From NCBI GenBank assembly GCA_964587105.1, contig CAZPKG010000005.1:62001-126000 (forward strand): a stretch of DNA of 64,000 nt, given 5' to 3'. Positions 1 to 8,329 of this stretch are shown one piece after another. The stretch is from JABWCQ01 sp964587105. Its GTDB lineage: Bacteria > Electryoneota > RPQS01. The first letter of the stretch is position 1. Every line of letters begins with the position of its first letter. The notes under the pieces were generated by a model, which had not been told where the DNA came from, searched no databases, and saw only the letters and a list, made by a program, of their open reading frames with translations. Made by a program: the position numbers and the translations under genes.

Positions 1-1
1 A

Positions 2-1339
2 GTTGATTTGCTGAATGTTGAAACCGGATCGATTGCAACGCTGAATGATGATCTGTGGCGCAAACATGCCCGCTCGCCGTATGGTTGGTTGAACGCGGTC
101 AGTTGGTCGGGCGACGGCAAGAAAGTCGCGTTCATGTGCACGTGGGATGGCTATCCGTCGGAGCTTTATGTCGCCCATTTGGGGAGTGACACTGTCATCA
201 CGAAACTGAATCGTCCGGGTGAATTTGAAGTTGCGGAAGGTGCGCTCAAATGGCAGGGGAATAGCCTTGTGTTCACGGGGGAAGATCACGCGCGCAACCG
301 TTTGCTCAAGATCGAAAATATCACGCGCACGGGACAAGGCGCACTCAAGACACTCACGCCCGGTGATGTTGTGGTGGACAGTTACAGCTTCAGCAAAGAC
401 GGCAAGACTCTCGCGGTCGAATGGGATACTCCGCAATCGCCCGGCGATCTTTACGTCACAAGCGGCGCGGGGTTCAAGAAGATTACCAATATCAATCCGC
501 AGATGGCGGAGTGGAAATTGCCGCAAATGGAAATTTTCACATGGATCGCTCCCGACGGTACGCCGGTTGAAGGCGTTCTTGAATTGCCGCCGGATTATGT
601 CAAAGGCTCTGGGCCGTTGCCGACATTCGTAAGTTTGCACGGCGGGCCGACGGATTCGGATAAGTATCGTTTTGAGTATTGGATCTATGGCCGTGTGCTG
701 TGGGCTTCGATGGGCTGGGCTTGTTTCTGTCCGAACTATCGCGGTTCAACGGGTTTTGGCGACAAGTTTATGACGGATTTGATCGGGCATGAAAACGATA
801 TCGAAGTTAACGATATTCTGTCCGGTGTGGATGCGCTCGTGGCGGCGGGAATTGCCGATTCGAGCAAACTTGCCGTCGGTGGATGGAGTAACGGCGGATT
901 TCTCACGAATGCGATTATCACTCACACAACAAGATTCAAAGCCGCATCAACAGGCGCGGGCGTAATGGATATGTTGACACAATGGGGAACCGAAGATACT
1001 CCGGGGCACGTTGTGAACTACATGGAAGGCCAGCCGTGGGAGAATCAGAAAGAGTATCTTGAATCATCGCCGTCATGGAACATGGATAAGATTACGACTC
1101 CGACATTGATTCATGTCGGCGAAGGTGACGCACGCGTTCCGGCGGCACATGCGCGGATGCTGCATCGCGCACTTCACGAATATCTGAATGTGCCGACCGA
1201 GTTGGTGGTTTATCCGAAGCAGGGTCACGGCTTGACAAAATACTCATTCCGTGAAGCCAAGATGGCATGGGATATCGCGTGGATCAAGAAGTATGTCTTA
1301 GGCGATCCCGGCCCCATGCCCGCGCAACCGGCGCAATAG
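2..1339 (+). CDS. S9 family (prolyl oligopeptidase-type) peptidase, 5' partial
   Basis: Serine peptidase related to acylaminoacyl/dipeptidyl peptidases. The reading frame is open from base 2 and no convincing start is present, so the N-terminus lies outside the window; a TTG at 8 is in frame but has no reason to be the start. The first half reads as the end of a WD40/TolB-like beta-propeller (repeated SWSGDGKKVAF / SFSKDGKTLAVE blades). The alpha/beta-hydrolase domain follows: oxyanion region HGGPTD, nucleophile motif GWSNGG (Ser about codon 294 counted from base 8), acid in GEGDARVPA and His in KQGHGLT. The full triad is therefore present. It ends at a strong bidirectional terminator shared with the convergent lipoprotein gene. 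Substrate cannot be told from sequence. Confidence 0.9.
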   Translation, partial: VDLLNVETGSIATLNDDLWRKHARSPYGWLNAVSWSGDGKKVAFMCTWDGYPSELYVAHLGSDTVITKLNRPGEFEVAEGALKWQGNSLVFTGEDHARNRLLKIENITRTGQGALKTLTPGDVVVDSYSFSKDGKTLAVEWDTPQSPGDLYVTSGAGFKKITNINPQMAEWKLPQMEIFTWIAPDGTPVEGVLELPPDYVKGSGPLPTFVSLHGGPTDSDKYRFEYWIYGRVLWASMGWACFCPNYRGSTGFGDKFMTDLIGHENDIEVNDILSGVDALVAAGIADSSKLAVGGWSNGGFLTNAIITHTTRFKAASTGAGVMDMLTQWGTEDTPGHVVNYMEGQPWENQKEYLESSPSWNMDKITTPTLIHVGEGDARVPAAHARMLHRALHEYLNVPTELVVYPKQGHGLTKYSFREAKMAWDIAWIKKYVLGDPGPMPAQPAQ

Positions 1340-1353
1340 AAAATCGCAGCCAC

Positions 1354-1385
1354 AAAAAAGGCGGCTCGATTGAGCCGCCTTTTTT
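1354..1385. terminator. Bidirectional intrinsic terminator
   Basis: An 8-bp GC-rich stem (GGCGGCTC / GAGCCGCC) with GATT loop is flanked by A6 on the left and T7 on the right, so it can terminate both the peptidase gene and the convergent lipoprotein gene. Confidence 0.9.
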
Positions 1386-1403
1386 ATGCGATCAAATTAA
1401 CGA

Positions 1404-1895
1404 TTAGCGCGAGCGCGGCGTGACGTGCGTTAGCGCAGGCGGAGTCACGTTGACATAATGACCAACAACGGTGCCTTCGACGATGCCGCTATGCGTGACA
1501 TTCATCGAGTCGTCATTGGCGAATTGCGTGTACGGCCACTCCCACGTGTCAGTAGAAGGTTCGCCGTCAATCTCGATGTCTGTCAAGTGCATGGTAGTGC
1601 CGGTACCATGATACTTTCCTGTATAGGTAACGGCAGTCGTGTCATCAAGCGGCCCGGTAATCGCGGCCATGACAAGCACGAAGGTGCTGTCATCCGCAAA
1701 ATCAAACTCTACATAGCTGGTGCCGATACCGACGATATCGCCGGGATTCGTGGCATCCCAGAAACCGACGAGACGCTCTTGCGCGGTCGGGCCCGCAGGG
1801 GGGTTATCTTCATCGTCGTCACTTGAGCAGCCAACGCCGAAAATCATCACCGACAATCCAAGGGCCAGAATAATGGCTTGCAATTTCTTGCTCAT
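1404..1895 (-). CDS. Small lipoprotein, function unknown
   Basis: 163 aa. A lipoprotein signal (MSKKLQAIILALGLSVMIFG then VGC, lipobox Cys about residue 23) is followed by an acidic SSDDDEDN linker typical of exported lipoproteins. The mature part (about 140 aa) is rich in Thr/Asp/Gly with alternating strands (VEFDFADDSTFVLV, YTGKYHGTGTTMHLTDIEID) and looks like a small lipocalin-like beta-barrel. No catalytic motif seen. AGGAGA lies about 10 nt before the ATG. It sits 37 bp after the next lipoprotein gene and probably shares its transcript. Function not recognised. Confidence 0.75.
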   Translation of the reverse strand: MSKKLQAIILALGLSVMIFGVGCSSDDDEDNPPAGPTAQERLVGFWDATNPGDIVGIGTSYVEFDFADDSTFVLVMAAITGPLDDTTAVTYTGKYHGTGTTMHLTDIEIDGEPSTDTWEWPYTQFANDDSMNVTHSGIVEGTVVGHYVNVTPPALTHVTPRSR

Positions 1896-1932
1896 TTATG
1901 TTATCTCCTGATTAATTCTTGTTCGCTGGATA

Positions 1933-2577
1933 TTACATCTTCGCCAATGCGTCAGCGGCCTTCTTCGCGGCGGCGGTGTTCTTGTATTCCGGCTTGTTGA
2001 TGAACTCTTGCAGAGCTTTCTTCTTCAACGCGGGAACCTTGATGTCCATGATGCGCATGAGTTCTTTGTCAGCGGCAAGGGCGGCCATATCCTGCGCGTT
2101 GTCCTTAGCCTTCTCGACTTGCTTCTGCGTATCTTTGACCTTCTTCTCGGCGTCGGTGAGCTTCTTGCCGGTTGAATCGGCAACCATTGCGAGCGAGTCG
2201 TTGATCATTTGCTGTTGTTTCAGCTTGGCCTGCATTGCGGCAGGAGTGTCGCCGTACTTGGCCAGCACTTCATCCAATTTACCTTCAGCCAACAGGCCTT
2301 CGGCGATTTTGTTCTTGGCTTCTTTGGCCATGCGGTTGTCAGCATACATTTCCAAAATCGTCTGGTACTTGCCCTCAGCAAACAGCTTCTCGACGATCTT
2401 GTCCTTAGCTTGCTGAACCATTGAGGCAAGCTCAGGGTTGCTGCCGAATTTCGCTACGATCTGTTCATACTGTCCGGCTTCCATCATCTTTTGCGCTTCC
2501 TTCATCGGCGACGAGCAACCAATCAAAAACAGGGTTACTGCGCTCACCAGAAGCAGGGTCATCCATCCACGCTTCAT
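1933..2577 (-). CDS. Lipoprotein with short alpha-helical (TPR-like) repeats
   Basis: 214 aa from the ATG at 2577; an upstream in-frame GTG (2583) overlaps the Shine-Dalgarno GGAGG and is less likely. Signal MKRGWMTLLLVSAVTLFLIGC with lipobox IGC. The mature protein is almost all helical: three about-30-residue repeats of the form AEGKYQTILEMYADN / AEGKLDEVLAKYGDT / EAGQYEQIVAKFGSN, then a charged, probably coiled-coil stretch (KKLTDAEKKVKDTQKQVEKA), ending in an Ala/Lys-rich helix. The repeats resemble minimal TPR-type helices used in envelope assembly, but no family could be named. A terminator separates it from the upstream ABC gene. Confidence 0.75.
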   Translation of the reverse strand: MKRGWMTLLLVSAVTLFLIGCSSPMKEAQKMMEAGQYEQIVAKFGSNPELASMVQQAKDKIVEKLFAEGKYQTILEMYADNRMAKEAKNKIAEGLLAEGKLDEVLAKYGDTPAAMQAKLKQQQMINDSLAMVADSTGKKLTDAEKKVKDTQKQVEKAKDNAQDMAALAADKELMRIMDIKVPALKKKALQEFINKPEYKNTAAAKKAADALAKM

Positions 2578-2636
2578 ATTCACCTCCGGGTGATTTTGTG
2601 TATATTAAACAAAAACTTAGGTTAAAACAAACAAAA

Positions 2637-2656
2637 TGAGGCCATTCCTGACCTCA
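2637..2656 (-). terminator. Intrinsic terminator after the lolD-like gene
   Basis: Read on the minus strand: TGAGGTC hairpin GGCCTCA (one G-T pair) followed by TTTTGTTTGTTTT. It lies about 40 bp past the stop of the ABC ATPase gene and before the promoter region of the helical lipoprotein. Confidence 0.6.
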
Positions 2657-2694
2657 CATAATCTATAACATTTTCTCTCGAAAGTCAAGTCTAA

Positions 2695-3378
2695 TCAATC
2701 TCTTGAGTCCTCGCTAACTGTGCCGTCGTGAACTCTTAAGACCCTCTGCATGGACCTTGCAAGCTCGAGATTATGAGTGGCAATGAGCAAAGTTGTGTTG
2801 TTTTCACGGGCGAGGGATAGTAAGAGTTCCTGAACAGACTTTGCGGCCTCGCCGTCTAAGTTTCCTGTGGGCTCATCGGCAATCACGACTGCGGGTGAAT
2901 TTATCAACGCGCGGGCCACGGCAACTCGTTGGCATTCGCCGCCGGACAGTTCGCCGGGCCGATGCTGCAAACGATGCTGAAGTCCCACTCGTTCGAGCAG
3001 ATTTCTCGCGCGAGCTTCGCTTTGTGCATCTGCCAATCTCGATAACTGTGCGGGCATCAGCACATTTTCCATCGCGGTGAACTCAGGCAAAAGGTGATGC
3101 GATTGAAACACGAAACCGATCTTGCGGCTGCGAAGTTGTGCCAGATCGTCGCTGGATAGTTTGGAGTATTCCTGCCCGTCACACACAATCTCGCCGGACG
3201 TCGCGCGATCTAACGCACCGAGAAGATGTAAGAGCGTGCTCTTCCCGACTCCGGACGGCCCGACGAGAGCAATCTGTTCACCGGCATTGATGGACAAATT
3301 CACGTCACGCAACACCGGTACGCTCGCTTTGCCGAGCGCGTAAGATTTCGCAAGTTTAGAAGTAGAGAGAATGCTCAT
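2695..3378 (-). CDS. lolD: ABC transporter ATP-binding protein, LolD/MacB family
   Basis: 227 aa, standard length for LolD. Walker A GPSGVGKST (40-48), Q-loop FQSHHLLPEF (about 91-100), signature LSGGECQ (144-150), Walker B VVIADEPTGNLD and H-loop ATHN are all intact. The family powers type VII ABC systems, such as LolCDE lipoprotein release or MacB-type mechanotransmission, from the inner-membrane cytoplasmic face. No LolC/E or FtsX-like permease is encoded next to it: the upstream neighbour, overlapping by one base (TAATG), is a methyltransferase. The partner must be elsewhere. LolD, MacB and related ATPases cannot be separated by eye. Confidence 0.85.
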   Translation of the reverse strand: MSILSTSKLAKSYALGKASVPVLRDVNLSINAGEQIALVGPSGVGKSTLLHLLGALDRATSGEIVCDGQEYSKLSSDDLAQLRSRKIGFVFQSHHLLPEFTAMENVLMPAQLSRLADAQSEARARNLLERVGLQHRLQHRPGELSGGECQRVAVARALINSPAVVIADEPTGNLDGEAAKSVQELLLSLARENNTTLLIATHNLELARSMQRVLRVHDGTVSEDSRD

Positions 3379-3995
3379 TAAATTTTGCGTGCGCGTCCCT
3401 GATACATGTAGCCGCCGCTTTTGGGCATATCGGGGGCGTAGAACATGTCAAGCTTTGTCCATTCAAATCCGGCGCGGCTGACGTAGTCCGAAATTTTGCG
3501 GTTCGCGTGACAGCCATCGAAGATTCGGCGCGAAAACCAAGTTAAGCGGTGCTGCCACTTCTGCACATTCAAATCCGGCGCGAGTCCGTGCTCGATAAAC
3601 AATAACTCGCCACCGGGCTTCAGCACACGCTTAGCTTCATCGAGCGCGCGATCCAAATCGAGAATGCTGCACATTGTCCACGTTGAAACAACCGTGTCAA
3701 ATTCACCGTCGTCAAAGCCAAGCCGCTGCGCATCCATATCGAGCAGATGCACGGGAAACTCGTATTCATGCGCGAGCTTCACGGCATATTTTCGCATCCC
3801 GGGATTCGTTTCGATACCTGTAACGGTAGTCACTGCATCCGAGTAGTATTTCAAATTCAAACCCGACCCGAAACCGATTTCCAACACGCTGCCGCGTGCG
3901 GTGGCAACGGTGTCTTTGCGAAACCGCGCGTGCCGCTCTGCAGCCATTCCGCGATGCAGAATGTGCGGGAGGATTTTGTCACGGTAGAATGGCAC
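3378..3995 (-). CDS. Class I SAM-dependent methyltransferase
   Basis: 205 aa. Motif I VLEIGFGSGLNLKYY (37-51), acidic residue after strand 2 (TGIETNPGM), a DMDAQRLGFDDGEFDTVVS segment and a post-motif RVLKPGGELLFIEHG mark a Methyltransf_11 (UbiE/phospholipid-methyltransferase-like) enzyme. The IEHGLAPD and WFSRRIFDGCHANR region resembles eukaryotic METTL7-like and bacterial lipid methyltransferases, so a lipid or small hydrophobic substrate is plausible but unproven. Start is GTG; a palindromic repeat ends only 4 nt upstream, so the 5' UTR is made of repeat sequence. Translationally coupled to the lolD-like gene. Confidence 0.85.
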   Translation of the reverse strand: MPFYRDKILPHILHRGMAAERHARFRKDTVATARGSVLEIGFGSGLNLKYYSDAVTTVTGIETNPGMRKYAVKLAHEYEFPVHLLDMDAQRLGFDDGEFDTVVSTWTMCSILDLDRALDEAKRVLKPGGELLFIEHGLAPDLNVQKWQHRLTWFSRRIFDGCHANRKISDYVSRAGFEWTKLDMFYAPDMPKSGGYMYQGRARKI

Positions 3996-3999
3996 TACT

Positions 4000-4069
4000 C
4001 AGATTCCGGCGGGGCGGGGACGCCCACGCTCGGCGGACTTTAGGCGGCGGCACCCGCTGCGGGTGCCCC
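4000..4069. repeat. Composite palindromic repeat (families C + D)
   Basis: 4000-4036 holds the module CAGATTCCGGCGGGG...CGCTCGGCGGA, identical over about 35 bases to 6621-6658. It is followed directly by 4043-4069, a GGCACCCGC/GCGGGTGCC palindrome related to 6588-6616 and 39892-39920. It occupies most of the gap between the DUF2141 and methyltransferase genes. Confidence 0.85.
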
Positions 4070-4077
4070 TTGCCATG

Positions 4078-4491
4078 CTACTCAAACTTAATCTCAATCG
4101 TCTGCTCGCTGCCTGCGACTTCAAATTTCATATCTTCCCATTTTGGCGGGCCGAACGTTTGCGCTTTTGCTCCGTTGGATGCCGCACCTTTTTCTTTCGG
4201 CGGGCCGTACCAATGGCGATCCATTTTGGCATTGGAGTTCTTGTCGTGATAGACCGTCACCGCATAAGTTCCTGCGGCGAGATTTTCCGCGACATATTCC
4301 GCGCCGCCGTTTGTAATCGGCACAGGGAAACGGCCAATCGGCTGTTTGTCATTCCAAGCTTGCTCGCCGGGCCAAACGGACACGATGAATTGTCCTTCAC
4401 TTGTTGACAATCCGGAAATCTTAACCGTGAGTTTGGTCCCCTGCGCCAATGCAACGGACGACAGCAGCATAACAAAAAGGAGTTTCTTCAT
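4078..4491 (-). CDS. DUF2141 secreted protein
   Basis: 137 aa. Signal peptide MKKLLFVMLLSSVALA with predicted cleavage ALA|Q, so the mature protein starts with Gln. The DUF2141 hallmarks are clear: LTVKISGLSTSEGQFIVSVW, then AAGTYAVTVYHDKNSNAKMD, then a YGPPKEKGAASNGA segment. The family is a small periplasmic or secreted beta-sandwich of unknown function. It lies 14 bp downstream of the DUF1499 gene and is probably co-transcribed with it. Confidence 0.88.
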   Translation of the reverse strand: MKKLLFVMLLSSVALAQGTKLTVKISGLSTSEGQFIVSVWPGEQAWNDKQPIGRFPVPITNGGAEYVAENLAAGTYAVTVYHDKNSNAKMDRHWYGPPKEKGAASNGAKAQTFGPPKWEDMKFEVAGSEQTIEIKFE

Positions 4492-4505
4492 TTTACCTTT
4501 ATCCC

Positions 4506-5009
4506 TTATCCCTTGATAAGTTTCTGTAATTTTTCATTGAACTTTGTGCGAATCTCTTCGACGCGCCGACGGTTTTCGCCGTTGTCGCTGCTGCCGATTC
4601 GCGAGGCCGAGCGAACTTGAATCAGGCTGGTCGTGTCACTGAGTGAAAATTCTGTGTCATCGCGGAAGGTCAGCCACTTTGATTGAAATTCGACGTGCAT
4701 GTAATCCACCCGGCTAACCAGTACGTTCGCACGAGGCATCTCATCAATCACTTCGCTCAAAACTTGATAAGCGGTCGGTCGATCCGCGCCAACAAACGAG
4801 AGCGGGTCAATCTTCTGGTCTTCGCGGGTGGCCTGTGACGACACGCAATTTGGAGTTTCGGGGCAAGGTTTGAAGAAGCCCCAAAAGACCCCCAACTTTG
4901 TCGGTACGGGCGACATAGCCTTGATGGACATGCGCGTCCCGATGGCAACAGCAATCAGCAACACAGCCAGCAAAGCCAAGACGGTCAAGAATTTGTTTCT
5001 TTCCTTCAT
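4506..5009 (-). CDS. DUF1499 family membrane-anchored protein
   Basis: 167 aa from the ATG at 5009 (MKERNKFLTVLALLAVLLIAVAIG). The frame extends to a TTG at 5057, but the ATG gives a clean membrane anchor. The DUF1499 signature follows: CPETPNCVSSQA, then a DRPTAYQVLSEVIDEM helix, VDYMHVEFQSKWLTFRDDTEF, and a terminal SRIGSSDNGENRRRVEEIR segment. The family is widespread in Gram-negatives and phototrophs; function unknown. An N-terminal hydrophobic helix places it in the inner membrane facing the periplasm. Confidence 0.88.
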   Translation of the reverse strand: MKERNKFLTVLALLAVLLIAVAIGTRMSIKAMSPVPTKLGVFWGFFKPCPETPNCVSSQATREDQKIDPLSFVGADRPTAYQVLSEVIDEMPRANVLVSRVDYMHVEFQSKWLTFRDDTEFSLSDTTSLIQVRSASRIGSSDNGENRRRVEEIRTKFNEKLQKLIKG

Positions 5010-5061
5010 TCTGATAGGATACAAACTCCCCGGCAAATAAGCAACTCCAGAACGCAATGAG

Positions 5062-5083
5062 GCGCCCCAACGGGCGCCCCATA
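5062..5083 (-). terminator. Possible terminator after the first MATE gene
   Basis: GC-rich hairpin GGCGCCC / GGGGCGCC between the MATE stop (5142) and the DUF1499 start. No clear U-tract follows, so termination is uncertain. Confidence 0.35.
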
Positions 5084-5141
5084 TTCGTCAAAGGAAATGA
5101 TTGGATACGCGCAGGCGCAGAGCCCGCTCAACCAGCGGCGG

Positions 5142-6557
5142 TTAGACCTCCACTCGCAACCACGACCCCTTGTAGAACAACCAGACAGCGATGATGCCGC
5201 CGAGTGAGTGAGCGATTGTAGCGCCCCAGATCATGCCTACGGGGCCCCAATCGAGCATGATGCCGAAGAAGTACATGAACGGCACCATCAACAGCCACGC
5301 ATGAGCGAGACTGAGCAGCATCATCGGGCGGTTGTGTCCGGCGCCTTCAAAGACCGTCTCGGCTCCGATGTGAATTCCGGCGAACGGAATCGAGATGCAC
5401 ATGATACGGAGCAACGTTGCGCCGAGATGGTTGCTGTCAATTCCGAAAAACGCCGACACAATGAAATCTGCGAAGATAAACACGAGTCCGGCATAACCGA
5501 GCATGACATAGCCCGCCGTGCGAATCGAATGCACGCCGGCGATCCACGATTTGACCAGCTCCTTTGCCCCAAGAAATTGCGCGACGAGCGCCGATGTACC
5601 GAGCGTAAACCCGACCATGGACATCACGCCGAAGTGCAGGACTTTTTGAGCCGCGCCGAAGATCGCAACGACGTCCGTGCCGTAGTGAGTTACCAAGCGG
5701 ACGCTGAATGTCATCGCCATCGAGAAGCTCAGGATATTGATGCCCACCGGCCAGCCGATGTTCCAGATCATCTTGAACTCTTCCATGCTGGGCCAGGGCT
5801 TGTGAAACCAACGGACTTTGATTGGTGAACGATCTGTCGTGAGGACATACATCCCAATCAGGAAGACAAGCAAATACGAAACGACTGCCGCGATGGCGGC
5901 GCCGACGATTCCGAGTTCAGGAAACGGCCCGATACCGAAGATCAACAACGGATCGAGAATCATGTTGGTTCCTGCTCCCAGCAATTGCATCCACCACGCC
6001 ATTTTCGGCATACCAATACAACGGAAAGCGGAGTAAACGGAATAGGAACAGCCAACGATTCCGGCGGCGGGAAACATGAGGTGTCCATAGCTGAACGCCA
6101 TTTTTTCCACGTCAGGTTCAACATTCATCAGCGGCAAAAAAACAGGCATGAGGGCCCAAGCCATCAAACCGATTAGCGTGCCCACGACGAACTTCATCAG
6201 GAAAGCAGCGCGGATAGCAATTTCGGAGTCGTCTGTTGCGCCTTCACCGAACCTGCGTGCGATAATGGCATTTGAACCGACTCCGGTAATAATATTGAAG
6301 GTCATCATCGTCCAATAGATCGTCATCAGCACGGTCACGGCAGCGACCGGCGCAGTGCCAACTTTGGCCAACCAGAACAGGCTGACCATTTCATTGAACG
6401 ACGCAACCATGAAGCCGCCCATTGAAGGAATGCCGTAGGATACGACCTCCTTCATGATGGCGCGACTTTGTTCTCGCGGCACATCAGCCACTCCCGCCAC
6501 TTCAGGCGGCAATGAGGCGACCGGCGCGAGTCGTTGCGAAGGGATTACAGGTAACAT
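5142..6557 (-). CDS. MATE family efflux transporter
   Basis: 471 aa, about 12 hydrophobic segments in two related halves. MATE hallmarks: SYGIPSMGGFMVASFNEMVSLFWLAKVG at the first helix, GVGSNAIIARRFGEG in the second/third segment, ILDPLLIFGIGPFPELGIVGAAIA in the middle and TSALVAQFLGA in the second half. The family exports drugs or metabolites by Na+/H+ antiport at the inner membrane. About 35 residues before the first helix (LPPEVAGVADVPREQ) form an unusual cytoplasmic extension. It lies downstream of a second MATE gene that aligns along its length, so the two are a tandem duplication. Substrate unknown. Confidence 0.93.
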   Translation of the reverse strand: MLPVIPSQRLAPVASLPPEVAGVADVPREQSRAIMKEVVSYGIPSMGGFMVASFNEMVSLFWLAKVGTAPVAAVTVLMTIYWTMMTFNIITGVGSNAIIARRFGEGATDDSEIAIRAAFLMKFVVGTLIGLMAWALMPVFLPLMNVEPDVEKMAFSYGHLMFPAAGIVGCSYSVYSAFRCIGMPKMAWWMQLLGAGTNMILDPLLIFGIGPFPELGIVGAAIAAVVSYLLVFLIGMYVLTTDRSPIKVRWFHKPWPSMEEFKMIWNIGWPVGINILSFSMAMTFSVRLVTHYGTDVVAIFGAAQKVLHFGVMSMVGFTLGTSALVAQFLGAKELVKSWIAGVHSIRTAGYVMLGYAGLVFIFADFIVSAFFGIDSNHLGATLLRIMCISIPFAGIHIGAETVFEGAGHNRPMMLLSLAHAWLLMVPFMYFFGIMLDWGPVGMIWGATIAHSLGGIIAVWLFYKGSWLRVEV

Positions 6558-6587
6558 ATTTTGAAAAACGAAAGTTGAAATGAGAGC

Positions 6588-6658
6588 GGGGCATCCGCAA
6601 CGGATGCCGCCGCGATTAGACAGATTCCGGCGGGGCGGGGACGCCCACGCTCGGCGGA
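6588..6658. repeat. Composite palindromic repeat (families D + C)
   Basis: 6588-6616 carries a GCATCCG/CGGATGC palindrome ending in CGCCGCGATT. 6621-6658 is the CAGATTCCGGCGGGG module seen also at 4000-4036. It fills the gap between the two MATE genes. Confidence 0.85.
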
Positions 6659-6680
6659 TGAGTTTACTGCCGTCGCATGG

Positions 6681-8108
6681 TTAGAGATCCTCCTCTACGA
6701 GCCAGTTTCCTCGTCTGAAAAAGAGGTAGAAGATTGCGCTGCCCAGTAGATTTCCGAAGGCATAACCAGCTAACATGCCATACGGTCCCCAGCCGAGCCA
6801 TTTTCCCATAATTAACATAGACAGCACAATCAAACCCCAATCGAGGAAGATACCAAAAATCATCGGCGGCAGATTTCGACCCGCGCCGTTATAGGCATTG
6901 GTCATCATTTCCAGCGCCGCGCGGAAAGGCAATGATAGGACGAGAATCCGCAAGAACCATCTGCCCTGTTCGAGTGACTCGGCATCACTGAAGAACATCT
7001 TGACAATCGGTTCACTGAAGATCCAGATCAAGACCACAAACGCGAACATACAGATGAGCACCAGCCGAATCGCGACTCGCGCCGTGTGCCACGCATTTTC
7101 TTTTTCGCGCGCTCCGAGATACTGACCAACTAACGCACCCGTTCCTAAACCGAAACCGACATTGATCATGTGCCCGAACCGCAGTACACGCTGCGCCATT
7201 CCGAACAAGGCGACCACCAGAGTTCCGAAGTGCGCAAACAGTCCGACGACGGTCGAGTTCATCAAAGCAAAACTGAGAGCGGAAAAACCGCTTGGAAAAC
7301 CGATCTTCCAAATCTGCTTCATCTCAGCTTTGGGGAGGTTCTTGAGACTCCAATTGACCTGAACGGGAGAAGACGGCCTCCCAAGTAGCCAGACTCCGAG
7401 GGCGACCACCGTGATGAAACCGAGTGAATTAGCAATTGAGGCTCCGACGACTCCCAATTCGGGAAACGGCCCGATTCCGAAAATCAGCAGAGGATCGAGA
7501 ATCATGTTGACCGCTACTCCGACCACGGAAACCCACATTCCTGCTCGTGGCCTCCCTACTCCTCTGAAAGCTGTATAGACCGAGAAGCTGGCCATTGCGA
7601 AGCCGAAGCAGAGGGAGTTGAGTATGCCATAATGATATGCCAAATCGGCAACATCCTGCTCCGTCCCGTAAAGCGACAACGCAAAGGGCAAAATCGCCAC
7701 GGAGAACAATCCTAAGAGTGTTCCAATTATGAACTTAAGGAAGAAAGTCCCGCGAATGGCTTGAGCCGTCGGATCGCCTCCGCCCTGCCCGAAACGGCGG
7801 CTAATCATCGCGACACTGCCAGAGCCGATAATGTGGTTAGGGAAATTCAATACCCACGAAAATGCACCAAACACCGTTACTGCCGCTACCGGAGCCGCGC
7901 CAATCTTTGCCAGCCAGTAGATATTGACCACATCATAGAGATTGAGCAGCATGAAACTCGCCATGGAAGGCAGACCCATGTCCACCACACGACGGAACAT
8001 CTCCTTTTCAAGTCCGGGTGGAGGAGTGTGATACTCCTTTGCCGGGCCATGATCAGAAGTCAGCCTCTTAAGCGGTTTCTTGAGTGTTGTTTCAATAACG
8101 GAAAACAT
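6681..8108 (-). CDS. MATE family efflux transporter, leader-controlled copy
   Basis: 475 aa; paralogue of the downstream MATE gene (shared MILDPLLIFGIGPFPELGVVGA, SRRFGQGGGDPTAQAIRGTF, GTGALVGQYLGARE). About 12 membrane segments; an N-terminal cytoplasmic extension of about 40 residues (KKPLKRLTSDHGP) precedes the first helix. ATG at 8108 has no Shine-Dalgarno; the U-tract of an intrinsic terminator ends only about 15 nt upstream. A strong sigma70-like promoter lies 220 bp upstream, so expression is probably controlled by readthrough in the leader RNA. Substrate unknown. Confidence 0.92.
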   Translation of the reverse strand: MFSVIETTLKKPLKRLTSDHGPAKEYHTPPPGLEKEMFRRVVDMGLPSMASFMLLNLYDVVNIYWLAKIGAAPVAAVTVFGAFSWVLNFPNHIIGSGSVAMISRRFGQGGGDPTAQAIRGTFFLKFIIGTLLGLFSVAILPFALSLYGTEQDVADLAYHYGILNSLCFGFAMASFSVYTAFRGVGRPRAGMWVSVVGVAVNMILDPLLIFGIGPFPELGVVGASIANSLGFITVVALGVWLLGRPSSPVQVNWSLKNLPKAEMKQIWKIGFPSGFSALSFALMNSTVVGLFAHFGTLVVALFGMAQRVLRFGHMINVGFGLGTGALVGQYLGAREKENAWHTARVAIRLVLICMFAFVVLIWIFSEPIVKMFFSDAESLEQGRWFLRILVLSLPFRAALEMMTNAYNGAGRNLPPMIFGIFLDWGLIVLSMLIMGKWLGWGPYGMLAGYAFGNLLGSAIFYLFFRRGNWLVEEDL

Positions 8109-8122
8109 AACGGTAAGAAAAT

Positions 8123-8155
8123 AAAAAACCCATCGAAAATATCCTCGATGGGTTT
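8123..8155 (-). terminator. Leader terminator (attenuator) before the MATE gene
   Basis: On the minus strand an 11-bp perfect stem AAACCCATCGA / TCGATGGGTTT with 8-nt loop is followed by a U-rich tract, ending about 15 nt before the MATE ATG. The octamer AAACCCAT of its 5' arm is repeated at 8304-8311 in the leader, so the leader copy could pair with the 3' arm (8126-8133) as an antiterminator. Confidence 0.8.
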
Positions 8156-8324
8156 GATTATGCTGAACTTAAACAGAGTTTAAGAATGCCACAATCTCCC
8201 ATCGGAGAACGGAACCGGCAAATCCGTGACGTTCTTACCGAACGCGCGGGAGCAGGAAACGGACTGATATGTGATGAGAGTTGGGAACATTGCGACTTGT
8301 TTAATGGGTTTCAGATTTGTGCTT
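8137..8324 (-). ncRNA. Candidate structured leader RNA of the MATE gene
   Basis: From the predicted start near 8323 the minus-strand RNA can form: a long stem between GUCGCAAUGUUCCC and GGGAGAUUGUGGC; an inner stem AGUCCGU / ACGGAUU; an apical hairpin CGUUC-GGUAA-GAACG; a CUCC-GAU-GGGAG hairpin on the 3' side; a CUUAAAC-UCU-GUUUAAG hairpin; then the terminator. The layout is either a riboswitch-type attenuator or a 6S-like rod. No motif of the TPP, FMN, cobalamin, SAM, T-box or guanidine families could be recognised. Confidence 0.5.
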
Positions 8325-8329
8325 GTCCT

